Below are positions 15,664-23,862 of a stretch of DNA of 43,162 bases, one piece after another; the first letter of the stretch is position 1, and each line of letters opens with the position of its first letter. The DNA comes from Campylobacter sp. US33a (lineage in GTDB: Bacteria; Campylobacterota; Campylobacteria; Campylobacterales; Campylobacteraceae). The stretch lies in NCBI RefSeq assembly GCF_004378855.1, contig NZ_RYYL01000012.1, forward strand, positions 1 through 43,162. Reading direction: 5' to 3'. Made by a program: the position numbers and the translations under genes. The notes under the pieces were generated by a model. That model saw nothing but the letters and a program-made list of their open reading frames with translations, did not search any database and was not told the DNA's origin.

Positions 15664-16518
15664 ATGGTTTTATTGGATGGCAAAAAACTTAGCATCAAAG
15701 TAAAAAACGAACTGAGTAAAAAGGCTGAAAATTTAAAATCACAAGGGATTGAGCCTTGTTTGGCTGTAATTTTAGTTGGTGATGATGAGGCAAGCAAAAC
15801 CTATGTTAATAGTAAAGCAAAAGCCTGCGAAGCTTGCGGTATCAAGTCTTTAGTCTATAAACTTGAAGCTAACACTTCACAAAATGAGCTCTTAGCACTT
15901 ATTAATACTCTTAACTACGACAATAGCGTGGATGGAATTTTAGTCCAATTACCCCTACCAAGTCACATCAATAAAAATCTTATTTTAGAAAACATTAGCG
16001 CCCTTAAAGATGTTGATGGTTTTCATCCTAATAATGTCGGTTATTTAAATTTAGGATTTGAAAACGGATTTTTGCCTTGCACACCTTTTGGAATTATGCG
16101 TTTATTAAATGAATATAATATCAACCTTGAAGGCTTAGATACTGTAGTGATTGGAGCGTCAAATATCGTAGGAAAACCTATGTCTGCTTTATTATTAAAT
16201 GCAGGTGCGAGTGTAAGCATTTGCCATATTAAAACAAAAGATTTGAAAATGTATACCAAAAATGCTGATTTAATAGTCGTTGCAGCTGGATGTCCTGATC
16301 TACTAAAAGCAGATATGGTTAAAGATGGAGTAATTGTTGTTGATGTAGGTATTAATAGAGTGGATGGCAAAATAGTTGGTGATGTAGATTTTGAAAATGT
16401 AAGCAAAAAAGCAAGTTTTATCACTCCCGTGCCTGGTGGTGTTGGTCCTATGACTATAGCTATACTACTTGAAAATACAATCAAATCAGCACAAAACCGT
16501 CTTAAGGTTAAAAAATAA
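15664..16518 (+). CDS. folD: Methylene-THF dehydrogenase / methenyl-THF cyclohydrolase
   Basis: A 284-residue bifunctional enzyme interconverting 5,10-methylene-THF, methenyl-THF and 10-formyl-THF with NADP. YVNSKAKACEACGI (about 40-54; catalytic K in the YxxxK motif), DGILVQLPLPSHI, VVIGASNIVGKPMSALLL (Rossmann loop) and the C-terminal FITPVPGGVGPMT are all present. An AAGGAAA site precedes the ATG. The next small gene begins within its stop codon (TAATG). Confidence 0.95.
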   Translation: MVLLDGKKLSIKVKNELSKKAENLKSQGIEPCLAVILVGDDEASKTYVNSKAKACEACGIKSLVYKLEANTSQNELLALINTLNYDNSVDGILVQLPLPSHINKNLILENISALKDVDGFHPNNVGYLNLGFENGFLPCTPFGIMRLLNEYNINLEGLDTVVIGASNIVGKPMSALLLNAGASVSICHIKTKDLKMYTKNADLIVVAAGCPDLLKADMVKDGVIVVDVGINRVDGKIVGDVDFENVSKKASFITPVPGGVGPMTIAILLENTIKSAQNRLKVKK

Positions 16519-16664
16519 TGCAAGAAATTTTAGATTTTATTATCACTGCTTTATTTGTTGCTTTTATGGTTTTTTTGATTTTGGGCTTTAATTATCAAAT
16601 GAGAATTAAAGCAAAAGAAAAAGAAGAAAAATATAAACAATTTAACAAAAAGGAGAAAAAATGA
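16518..16664 (+). CDS. 48-aa membrane-anchored small protein
   Basis: Starts in the TAATG overlap with folD and ends in the ATGA overlap with the DJ-1 gene, so it is translated in line with both. One membrane helix (about residues 5-25, IITALFVAFMVFLILGF) is followed by a lysine/glutamate-rich tail of some 20 residues. The strict coupling on both sides argues for a real gene. Function unknown; I recall a 'small hydrophobic protein' next to the DJ-1 gene in C. jejuni. Confidence 0.7.
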   Translation: MQEILDFIITALFVAFMVFLILGFNYQMRIKAKEKEEKYKQFNKKEKK

Positions 16665-17230
16665 GTAAAAAAATTCTAATTCCTCTAGCACAAGGCTTTG
16701 AAGAAGCTGAATTTATAGGTATAGCCGATGTTTTAAAAAGAGCAAGCGAGATGGATAAAAATTTAGAAGTTATCATTGCGGCTTTAAATCAAGAGCTTTT
16801 AGTCAAAGGGGCTAATGGTATTGTAATAAAAGCAGATTGCTCCTTAGAAGCTATAGAAGCAAAGGAACTTGATGCTATAGCACTTGCAGGTGGATTTGAA
16901 GGAATGAATAATTTAAAAAATAATTCTCAAATTCTAAACATTATCAAAAAATTACACGCTGATGAAAAAATCGTTGCCGCAATTTGTGCCTCACCTATAG
17001 TTTTAAATGCCGCAGGAGTTCTGGAAGGAAATTTCACTTGCTACCCAGGTTGTGAAGTGGGACTTAAAGGAACAAGATTAAACAAAGCCGTTGTTGTAAA
17101 TAAAAATATCATCACAGCAGCCGGTCCAGCAACTGCCATTCTTTTTGGTTTAGAACTTGCCAAAATACTTTGCGGAGAAGAAATTTATAAGGCTCTTTAT
17201 GAGGGTATGTTAGTTCCGCTAACTAAGTGA
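16661..17230 (+). CDS. DJ-1/ThiJ/PfpI family protein
   Basis: A 189-residue DJ-1 superfamily protein. The nucleophile elbow is AAICASPIVL with C109, and the acidic partner is in QGFEEAE (about E15), the geometry that lets the cysteine form a sulfinate under oxidation. AIALAGGFEGMNNL supplies the oxyanion region. DJ-1 proteins act in oxidative or glyoxal stress defence; which one applies here cannot be read from sequence. It is followed by a two-way terminator shared with the selenoprotein gene. Confidence 0.88.
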   Translation: MSKKILIPLAQGFEEAEFIGIADVLKRASEMDKNLEVIIAALNQELLVKGANGIVIKADCSLEAIEAKELDAIALAGGFEGMNNLKNNSQILNIIKKLHADEKIVAAICASPIVLNAAGVLEGNFTCYPGCEVGLKGTRLNKAVVVNKNIITAAGPATAILFGLELAKILCGEEIYKALYEGMLVPLTK

Positions 17231-17231
17231 T

Positions 17232-17265
17232 AATTAAAGCAAGGGTTTATTTCCTTGCTTTAATT
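17232..17265. terminator. Bidirectional terminator
   Basis: Stem AATTAAAGCAAGG / CCTTGCTTTAATT (13 bp) with an 8-base loop between the DJ-1 gene and the convergent selenoprotein gene; the selW stop codon lies in the loop. Confidence 0.85.
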
Positions 17266-17489
17266 AATTTTGTGATTTCACCAACTTCAGGAAATCTTTC
17301 GCTTTCACAAGCTATCAAGCCTCTTTTTGAAAAAAGCACCTCAGTATCCACCTCAACAATGAAATCACCTCTACCACCGATTTCAAATTCCACTTCAATG
17401 TCTTTGAAATCATTTTGTAATTCTTCTGCAACCCTTGCAGCTTGTGGTTGATAATTTCAAAGATTGCAATAAGCAATTTTTACTTTCAT
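17247..17489 (-). CDS. selW: SelW-type selenoprotein (Rdx family) with in-frame TGA = Sec
   Basis: An 80-codon gene on the minus strand that standard gene finding breaks, because codon 11 is TGA. Read through, it gives MKVKIAYCNL-U-NYQPQAARVA, then EELQNDFKDIEVEFEIGGRG and on to VGEITKLIKARK. This is the Rdx/SelW thioredoxin-like fold: a first strand, the redox motif C8-x-x-U11, a helix, and the conserved G-G-R-G-x-F segment (cysteine versions have C-x-x-C). AAAGGA stands seven bases before the ATG. A bacterial SECIS-like hairpin follows the TGA (17426-17440). No frameshift or other stop occurs. Rdx proteins are redox proteins of unknown substrate. Expression needs SelA/B/C/D, which lie outside the window. 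Confidence 0.88.
17426..17440 (-). promoter_or_regulatory. Candidate bacterial SECIS element
   Basis: In the selW mRNA the sequence CUGCAA-GGG-UUGCAG forms a perfect 6-bp stem with a 3-base G loop. The stem begins 16 bases and the loop 22 bases behind the UGA, inside the distance window known for bacterial SECIS hairpins, and the loop carries the G residues that SelB recognises. Confidence 0.75.
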
Positions 17490-17591
17490 CACTAAATCCT
17501 TTAAAAAAATTAAGTTTCCATTTTAAAACAAAAGTAAGAAATTTTAGCTTAATTTTAGTTATAAATTCTTTCAAATTCAGCGACAAAATTT

Positions 17592-17597
17592 TATAAT
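17592..17597 (+). promoter_or_regulatory. Candidate -10 box for dnaE
   Basis: TATAAT 27 bases before the dnaE ATG, in an intergenic region with T-rich upstream sequence as is usual for Campylobacter sigma-70 promoters. No -35 consensus. An ACAAGGAT ribosome site follows. Confidence 0.55.
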
Positions 17598-17624
17598 TTC
17601 TTCCAAAAAAATACAAGGATAAAA

Positions 17625-20600
17625 ATGAGCCAATTTACCCATCTTCATTTACACACAGAATATTCTTTGCTCGATGGAGCTAATAAACTTAAAGAATTAG
17701 CCAAAACCTTAAAAGAACAAGGCGCAACCAGTGTAGCAATGACTGATCATGGAAATATGTTTGGAGCGATTGACTTTTATCAAACCATGAAAGCACAAGG
17801 TATAAAGCCCATCATTGGCATAGAAGCTTATTTGCACAATGGCGAAGAATTAAACGATAAAAGCTCAAGACAACGCTTTCATCTTTGTCTTTATGCTAAA
17901 AATGAAATTGGATATCAAAATTTAATGTATCTAAGCTCCCAAAGCTACATTCATGGACTTTATTATTATCCGCGTATCAATAAAAAGCTTTTAAAAAAAC
18001 ACAGCGAAGGCTTAATCTGTTCTTCAGCTTGCTTGCAAGGTGAAGTAAATTGGCATCTTAATACAAAAAGTGAAAAAAATCAAAAATTTGGTGCTAAAGG
18101 CTATGAAGCTGCAAAAGAAGTTGCGTTGTGGTATAAAGAAGTTTTTGGGGATGATTTTTATCTTGAAATAATGCGTCATGGCATAGGAGATCAACTTTTT
18201 ATTGATAATCAAATCATTAAATTATCTAAAGAATTAGGCATTAAAATCATTGCCACAAATGATACACATTACACTTTTAAGGAAAGAGCAAGCGCACATG
18301 AAGTTTTTATGTGTATAGCAATGGGCGTAAAATTAGACGATCCAAACCGCCTAAGACACAGTGTTCATGAATTTTATGTTAAATCCCCAGCACAAATGAG
18401 CGAACTCTTTGCAGATATTCCAGAAGCGATTGAGAACACTCAAGAAATTGCCAATAAATGCAATTTAGAATTAAAATTAGGCAATCCCACTCCACCAAAT
18501 TTTAAATTTACACGCCAATATGCTAAAGAATACGACATTAACTTGCCTCAAGAAGAAGTCGAATTTAGTTTTGATAATGACGATGTGGTTTTTGAGTTTT
18601 TATGCAAGAAAGGCTTAGAAGAAAGATTAAAATTCATTGATGCAAGCAAACACGAAGAATATAAAAAAAGACTTGAAGTTGAAATCAATATTATAAAAAA
18701 TATGAAATTTTCAGGCTATATGCTTATAGTTCATGATTTTATAAAAGTTGCCAAGGATAAGGATATCCCAGTGGGTCCTGGAAGGGGCTCTGCGGCAGGA
18801 AGTTTAGTTTCTTATTGTCTAAAAATTACAGATTTAGATCCTCTTCCTTATAACCTACTTTTTGAGCGTTTTTTAAATCCAGAAAGGGTGTCAATGCCCG
18901 ATATTGATGTGGATTTTTGCCAAGATAGGCGTGCTGAAGTGATTGATTATGTGATCGATAAATACGGAGCTGATAAAGTAGCGCAAGTTATTACTTTTGG
19001 TAAGCTTTTAGCCAAAGGTGTGATTCGCGATGTTGCAAGGGTTTGCGATATGAGTATTCCTGATGCAGATGAACTTGCTAAACTTATCCCTGAAGAATTA
19101 AAAATTACCCTAGACGATGCCTTTGAAAAAGAACCGAAAATTAAAGAATTTATCGATCGTCATCCCAAGGGTCATCAAGTTTGGGAGTATGCAAAAGCAC
19201 TTGAAGGGCTTAATAGAAACGCTGGTATGCACGCTGCTGGAGTTGTGATTTCTAATGAAAGCTTATGGAAAAAAACTCCGCTTTTTAGACAAAGCAAAAA
19301 CGATGAAAGACATTTGGTTACTCAATATTCTAAAGATCATTTAGAAGATGTAGATTTAATTAAATTTGACTTTTTGGGCTTAAAAACCCTTACAGTTATT
19401 GACAATGCCATTAAGCTCATAAAAAAACGATACAACAAAGATATTGTCTGGGAGGCTATTGATGTAAATGACCCTAAAGTTTATAAAACCATACAAAGTG
19501 GTAATACTTTAGGGATATTTCAAATAGAATCGGGCGGTATGCAAAGTCTAAATTCTAGATTAAAACCAGAGCGTTTCGAAGATATCATCGCGGTTTTGGC
19601 ACTTTATCGTCCGGGCCCTATGGAATCAGGAATGCTTGATGATTTTATCGACAGAAAACACGGACTTAAGAAGATAGAATACCCATTTGATGTTTTAGAA
19701 AGTGTATTAGAACCTACTTATGGGGTTATTGTCTATCAAGAACAAGTTATGCAAATCGTTCAAATTATAGGTGGATTTTCATTAGGTGGAGCGGATGTGG
19801 TGCGTCGTGCCATGGGTAAAAAAGATCCAGAAAAAATGAAAAAACTAAAAAGTGAATTTGCTGATGGAGCAGAAAAACAAGGCTATAATAGATCAAAAGC
19901 GGAAGATCTTTGGGAATTAATCGTTAAATTTGCAGGATATGGTTTTAATAAATCTCATTCCGCAGCTTATGCACTTATCACTTTTCAAACAGCATATTTA
20001 AAGACTTACTATCCTAGTGAATTTATGGCTGCTTTGCTTACTAGCGAAGAAAACAAAGTTGAAAAAGTTGCAGTTTATATCGAAGAGATGAAAAGAATGG
20101 ATATTAAACTACTTCCGCCAAATATTAACAAAGCTCAAAGGGAATTTAGTGCTATTGAGTTAGAAAATGGTAAAGATGGTATTATCTATGGCTTAGGTGC
20201 AATTAAAAGTGTTGGAATTCCTGCAGTTACAAATATTATGGAAATAAGACCAAAAGAAGGATTTAAAGATCTTGATGATTTTCTTAACAAAATTAATCCG
20301 GCAAAAATCAACAAAAAAACCTTAGAAAATTTAATCAAAGTAGGTGCTTTTGATGAATTTGGCTATACAAGAAAATGTTTATTTGACAATCTTGAAATAT
20401 TAGCCGAAACAAGTAGAAAAATTGCTGAAGTAAGAAGAGATGCACAAGATTCACTTTTTGGAGAAGAAGAAATCTCAAAAGACATTAAAATCAGCATCAA
20501 TATCAATAATAGCGAATTTGAGCTCATGGAAAAATTAGGCTATGAAAAAGAAATTTTAGGCATTTATCTCTCAGGCCATCCTTTGGATAAATTCAATAAA

Positions 20601-21224
20601 GATATTGAAGGAATTGATTATTATAAAAGTATAGATTTTGAAAATTTAAATGGAAATGGTGAAATTTTAAGTATAGGTCGCATTGAAGATTTTAAATCTT
20701 TAATGAGTAAAAGTGGCAAAAGATACGCAAAAATGCAGTTGCTTGATTTTTATTCAAATTTTGATGTCATTGTTTTTGAAAGCTTTGTTAATGATTTAGA
20801 AGAAATTTTTAAAGACGAAGAGAAAAAACAAAAAGCTTACGCATTTTTACTAGGCTATGATCACAAAGAAGGTTCTTTAAATTTTAGATTGAGTAATTTT
20901 TTTGAATTAGAAGAAGTAAAAGATAAAGATTTTAAAGCACAAAAAAGCTTCAAAAAATACAATGAGAAAAAACGCGATAATGATTTTGTAAAAGAGCCTA
21001 AAGAATTTGAAAAAAATATTATCGAGCTTGATTTAAGTCGTTTAAATAGAGAATTAATCTATGAAATCCACGAATTAGCAAGGAATGCGCATAATCCAAA
21101 TGAAGCAGGCAACAAAAAACTTGTATTAAAAGTCATAAGTGCTGGATCTTGTCTGCTTTATCACACAGATTTTGTGATTTCAGATTCTATTAGCGAAAAA
21201 ATTCTAAGCAAAACAGCCATATAA
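17625..21224 (+). CDS. dnaE: DNA polymerase III alpha subunit
   Basis: A 1199-residue replicative polymerase. The PHP domain (1-280) holds HLHTEYSLLDG, MTDHGNMFG, IGIEAYL, FHLCLYA, CSSACLQGE and ATNDTHY, i.e. an apparently full set of metal ligands. The catalytic core has GPGRGSAAGSLVSYCL, the paired aspartates in MPDIDVDFCQDRR, and KFDFLGLKTL; fingers and thumb follow with GIFQIESGGMQ, LYRPGP and GYGFNKSHSAAYALI. A helix-hairpin-helix and OB-like region with the beta-clamp-binding type stretch (AQDSLFG) lie behind residue 850. Stands alone, ended by a hairpin terminator. Confidence 0.97.
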   Translation: MSQFTHLHLHTEYSLLDGANKLKELAKTLKEQGATSVAMTDHGNMFGAIDFYQTMKAQGIKPIIGIEAYLHNGEELNDKSSRQRFHLCLYAKNEIGYQNLMYLSSQSYIHGLYYYPRINKKLLKKHSEGLICSSACLQGEVNWHLNTKSEKNQKFGAKGYEAAKEVALWYKEVFGDDFYLEIMRHGIGDQLFIDNQIIKLSKELGIKIIATNDTHYTFKERASAHEVFMCIAMGVKLDDPNRLRHSVHEFYVKSPAQMSELFADIPEAIENTQEIANKCNLELKLGNPTPPNFKFTRQYAKEYDINLPQEEVEFSFDNDDVVFEFLCKKGLEERLKFIDASKHEEYKKRLEVEINIIKNMKFSGYMLIVHDFIKVAKDKDIPVGPGRGSAAGSLVSYCLKITDLDPLPYNLLFERFLNPERVSMPDIDVDFCQDRRAEVIDYVIDKYGADKVAQVITFGKLLAKGVIRDVARVCDMSIPDADELAKLIPEELKITLDDAFEKEPKIKEFIDRHPKGHQVWEYAKALEGLNRNAGMHAAGVVISNESLWKKTPLFRQSKNDERHLVTQYSKDHLEDVDLIKFDFLGLKTLTVIDNAIKLIKKRYNKDIVWEAIDVNDPKVYKTIQSGNTLGIFQIESGGMQSLNSRLKPERFEDIIAVLALYRPGPMESGMLDDFIDRKHGLKKIEYPFDVLESVLEPTYGVIVYQEQVMQIVQIIGGFSLGGADVVRRAMGKKDPEKMKKLKSEFADGAEKQGYNRSKAEDLWELIVKFAGYGFNKSHSAAYALITFQTAYLKTYYPSEFMAALLTSEENKVEKVAVYIEEMKRMDIKLLPPNINKAQREFSAIELENGKDGIIYGLGAIKSVGIPAVTNIMEIRPKEGFKDLDDFLNKINPAKINKKTLENLIKVGAFDEFGYTRKCLFDNLEILAETSRKIAEVRRDAQDSLFGEEEISKDIKISININNSEFELMEKLGYEKEILGIYLSGHPLDKFNKDIEGIDYYKSIDFENLNGNGEILSIGRIEDFKSLMSKSGKRYAKMQLLDFYSNFDVIVFESFVNDLEEIFKDEEKKQKAYAFLLGYDHKEGSLNFRLSNFFELEEVKDKDFKAQKSFKKYNEKKRDNDFVKEPKEFEKNIIELDLSRLNRELIYEIHELARNAHNPNEAGNKKLVLKVISAGSCLLYHTDFVISDSISEKILSKTAI

Positions 21225-21246
21225 AAGCAAAGATAAATCTTTGCTT
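21225..21246 (+). terminator. Terminator of dnaE
   Basis: Stem AAGCAAAGA / TCTTTGCTT with a TAAA loop directly behind the dnaE stop, followed after AAGA by a run of eight T. Confidence 0.8.
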
Positions 21247-21271
21247 AAGATTTTTTTTAAATTTCAAGTAT

Positions 21272-21277
21272 TATAAT
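21272..21277 (+). promoter_or_regulatory. Candidate -10 box for the AEC transporter gene
   Basis: TATAAT 32 bases before the ATG at 21309, with TTTAAATTTC upstream; CAAGGAAAAACG is the ribosome site. Confidence 0.5.
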
Positions 21278-21308
21278 TGCGTCGTTTTTTAAATCTCAAG
21301 GAAAAACG

Positions 21309-22220
21309 ATGTTTATTTTTACTCCTTTATTTACCGTATTTACTCTACTAAGTGGTGGTTATCTCGCAAAACGCTTTAAAATTTTAAAGCAAAAACAATC
21401 AAGAACTTTTCTAGACTTTGCCATTATTTTTTCTTTACCTTGCTTAATCTTTGAAAAAGTGTATCATTTAACGCTCGATTTTACACTCATTTTAATAATT
21501 TTACTTGGACTTAGTTCCTGTATTTTAGCGGGTTTAATCAGTGTTTTATTGGGTAAAATTTTTCATTTTTCAAAAACCACTCTAGTGAGTATGTTTTTAT
21601 TATCAAGCTTTGGAAATACACTTTTTGTAGGTATTCCCATCATTTCTGGTATTTATCCTGATCCAAAATTTATAGGAGAAATCATACTTTATGATGCACT
21701 AGCAACAACCTTGCCTATTTCGCTTTTTGGACCACTCGTTTTATCTTTAGCAAGCGAGCAAAAAGTGAATTTATTGCAAAATATTAAAAAAATTATCACT
21801 TTTCCACCTTTTATAGCACTTGTTGGTGGTATATTTTGCAAAATGTTTTATATCTCAGAATTTATTTTTGAACCCATTAAAATGTTTGGCTCTTGCGCTA
21901 CCGCAGTAGCTTTATTTGCCATAGGTTTAAGTCTTGGTTTTTCAGCCATTGTAAGTTCATATAAAAGCACATTGATTGTTATTGGAGCAAAAATGCTACT
22001 TGCTCCTTTGATTTTTATTGTATTGGCAAAAATTTTTCATCTTAATTTTAGTTCTAGTTTAAATGTTGCAATACTAGAATCAGCTATGCCAACAATGACT
22101 CTAGCAGGTGCAATGATAATGAAAGCTAAGCTTGACACTAATCTAGCCGTTAGTGCAGTTGCATTTGGAATTTTGTTTGCTTTTATTTCCATGCCTTTAC
22201 TCACTTGGATTTTACTTTAA
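21309..22220 (+). CDS. AEC family (auxin efflux carrier-like) transporter
   Basis: A 303-residue protein with about ten membrane helices in two five-helix halves. SSFGNTLFVGIPIISG (near 98-113) and LESAMPTMTLAGAMIMKAKLD (near 257-277) are the crossover segments typical of AEC permeases; bacterial members move malonate, malate or other organic acids. Substrate is not predictable. It converges with the TDT-family gene and the two coding ends overlap by nine bases, leaving no room for a terminator. Confidence 0.82.
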   Translation: MFIFTPLFTVFTLLSGGYLAKRFKILKQKQSRTFLDFAIIFSLPCLIFEKVYHLTLDFTLILIILLGLSSCILAGLISVLLGKIFHFSKTTLVSMFLLSSFGNTLFVGIPIISGIYPDPKFIGEIILYDALATTLPISLFGPLVLSLASEQKVNLLQNIKKIITFPPFIALVGGIFCKMFYISEFIFEPIKMFGSCATAVALFAIGLSLGFSAIVSSYKSTLIVIGAKMLLAPLIFIVLAKIFHLNFSSSLNVAILESAMPTMTLAGAMIMKAKLDTNLAVSAVAFGILFAFISMPLLTWILL

Positions 22221-23156
22221 AACAGGCTCTTCTTCAAATATACTCTGATTGATGATATTTTTCAGAGTATAAAAACCCACCAAAAGCATCATAATACATA
22301 AAATCACAAACAAAAACACCCCAAAATATAAAAAGATACTCTCATGAGAAAATTCATAAAATTTCAAAATTGCTAAAATTACTGCTGCACTTGGAAAAGT
22401 AAAAGCCCACCACGAGAGAAAAAATTTAAGTTTAAAAAAACTTTTAAACATAAAAAACAATAAAAAACTAAAAAACAAAGTTAAGCTAAAAAGACTTTGC
22501 GCAAACAAATCATAGCCCACAATTTTTACATAAGATAAGAAGCCAACTGCAGGAGGTGCAAGCATAATAAACATTGTTGGGATAAATTTCATTGCCAATT
22601 GATCGTGAAATAAAATTCTATAAAAAATAATACTAAATAATATCCCATAAAAAAACATCGCTATGCTAAAATAATACCAAAGCCAAGCCCACTCTTTTTC
22701 ACCTGCAATTACGACGATTAAATTTCCAACCACAGGTATAAACCAAGCTGGATTGGAGTGTTTGATCTCTAAATTATTCTTAATCCAAAAAGAAATCACA
22801 TAAAAAGTAATAAAGGTTTGAAAAACAAGACCTATATAAAAAAGACTTTGATAAAACACAGGAAAATCTTTCCAAAGCATTGCTAAAATAAGCAAAGAAA
22901 TAGAAAAAGTAGCAGTAAAATTAATCTTAATGGGATGATTAATTTCGGCTTTAAAAGCATTAAAATACAAAATGATTTTCATAAGATAAAACACAACTAT
23001 AACCATAAAAAGCGAAGTGCTTATCACTCTGAAAATATCAAAAAACACTAAAGAAAATTTAAATTTTTCGCTCAAAGCAAAAACAACAAGCGAAAATCCA
23101 CCCATACCCATAATCACAGCAAAAAACATTATGGGAAAATTCTTAATTTTATGCAT
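22212..23156 (-). CDS. TDT/SLAC1 family transporter (tellurite-resistance/dicarboxylate transporter type)
   Basis: A 314-residue protein with ten predicted helices, in the SLAC1/TehA/Mae1 fold: FPIMFFAVIMGMGGFSLV at the start, NPAWFIPVVGNLIVVIAG in the middle and AMKFIPTMFIMLAPPAVGFLSY, all with the conserved proline/glycine helix breaks. Such channels pass anions (chloride, nitrate, dicarboxylates, sulfite). The start is taken as the ATG at 23156, seven bases behind AAGGA; the ATG six bases upstream has almost no spacer. It is divergent from a Crp/Fnr regulator, which may control it. Confidence 0.85.
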   Translation of the reverse strand: MHKIKNFPIMFFAVIMGMGGFSLVVFALSEKFKFSLVFFDIFRVISTSLFMVIVVFYLMKIILYFNAFKAEINHPIKINFTATFSISLLILAMLWKDFPVFYQSLFYIGLVFQTFITFYVISFWIKNNLEIKHSNPAWFIPVVGNLIVVIAGEKEWAWLWYYFSIAMFFYGILFSIIFYRILFHDQLAMKFIPTMFIMLAPPAVGFLSYVKIVGYDLFAQSLFSLTLFFSFLLFFMFKSFFKLKFFLSWWAFTFPSAAVILAILKFYEFSHESIFLYFGVFLFVILCIMMLLVGFYTLKNIINQSIFEEEPVLK

Positions 23157-23185
23157 ACTCATATCCTTTTTTTGTGGAATTATCC

Positions 23186-23191
23186 TATAAT
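23186..23191 (+). promoter_or_regulatory. Candidate -10 box of the Crp/Fnr regulator gene
   Basis: TATAAT in the 72-78 base divergent gap, expected start near 23198. The minus strand shows TATTAT in the same place, so both genes may share this AT-rich core. Confidence 0.5.
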
Positions 23192-23202
23192 ATAAAAAAA
23201 TG

Positions 23203-23223
23203 TTTTGTGATTTTGCTACAAAA
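23203..23223. promoter_or_regulatory. Candidate regulator binding palindrome
   Basis: TTTTGT-N9-ACAAAA lies between the -10 box and the start codon of the Crp/Fnr gene. Its dyad symmetry and half-site spacing suit a dimeric Crp/Fnr protein. At about +5 to +25 it would repress its own gene. Inference from symmetry and position only. Confidence 0.4.
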
Positions 23224-23234
23224 AAGGTAATTTT

Positions 23235-23861
23235 ATGACTAAAGAAGAATTAATTGATAATTTTTTTAAAAAATTTAAACTTGCAAACGAAGACTTAGAA
23301 GAAATTAAATCAAATGCATATTTTAAAAATTTAAGCAAAGGAACTCAGCTTGCAAGTGCTGATGATTGTTTGGGTTTTGTTATCATGGCGTATGGAACTT
23401 TAAGAGCCTATATCATCTCTTCAAATGCAAAAGAGATTACTATTTTTAAACTTATTAAAAACGAAGAATGCGTTATTTGTTCAAACTGTGCTTTAAATTC
23501 TATTAATTATAATATCATCTTAGAAAGCAACGAAGATTCTCAAATTTTAATTATTCCTACAAAAATTTATACCAAAATAAGAAATAAATATCAAAGCATC
23601 AATGACTATACTCTAAACATTATTTCTAAACGCTTTTCAGATCTCATTAGTGTTTTAGAACACGCCTTATTTACACCACTCATTGAAAGAATTCGTATCT
23701 TTTTAAAAGAAAATTCACAAAATAATAAAATCACACTTACCCATGAAGAAATAGCTAATCATCTAGGAAGCGCAAGGGAGGCCATTTCAAGAATACTAAA
23801 AGAAATGGAAAAGCAAGGAGAAATTTCACTGGGTCGTAAAGAAATTACCTTGCTAAAATAA
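23235..23861 (+). CDS. Crp/Fnr family transcriptional regulator
   Basis: A 208-residue regulator: an N-terminal cyclic-nucleotide-binding-like beta barrel (about 20-115), a dimer helix, and a C-terminal winged helix with the signature LTHEEIANHLGSAREAISRILKEME (about 166-190). The barrel holds a compact cysteine motif C79-x2-C82-x2-C85 in ECVICSNC, plus C45; residues for cAMP binding are not evident. The cysteines suggest redox or metal sensing rather than the Fnr N-terminal iron-sulfur motif. Divergent from the TDT transporter gene, its likely target. It is distinct in context from nssR, which I recall beside globin genes. Confidence 0.85.
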   Translation: MTKEELIDNFFKKFKLANEDLEEIKSNAYFKNLSKGTQLASADDCLGFVIMAYGTLRAYIISSNAKEITIFKLIKNEECVICSNCALNSINYNIILESNEDSQILIIPTKIYTKIRNKYQSINDYTLNIISKRFSDLISVLEHALFTPLIERIRIFLKENSQNNKITLTHEEIANHLGSAREAISRILKEMEKQGEISLGRKEITLLK

Positions 23862-23862
23862 A

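Noticed and set aside
17227-17451. 74-aa plus-strand ORF behind the DJ-1 gene
   Set aside because: It runs antisense through the selenoprotein gene and terminator and ends at its TGA region; composition (serine/proline-rich) is that of an antisense frame.
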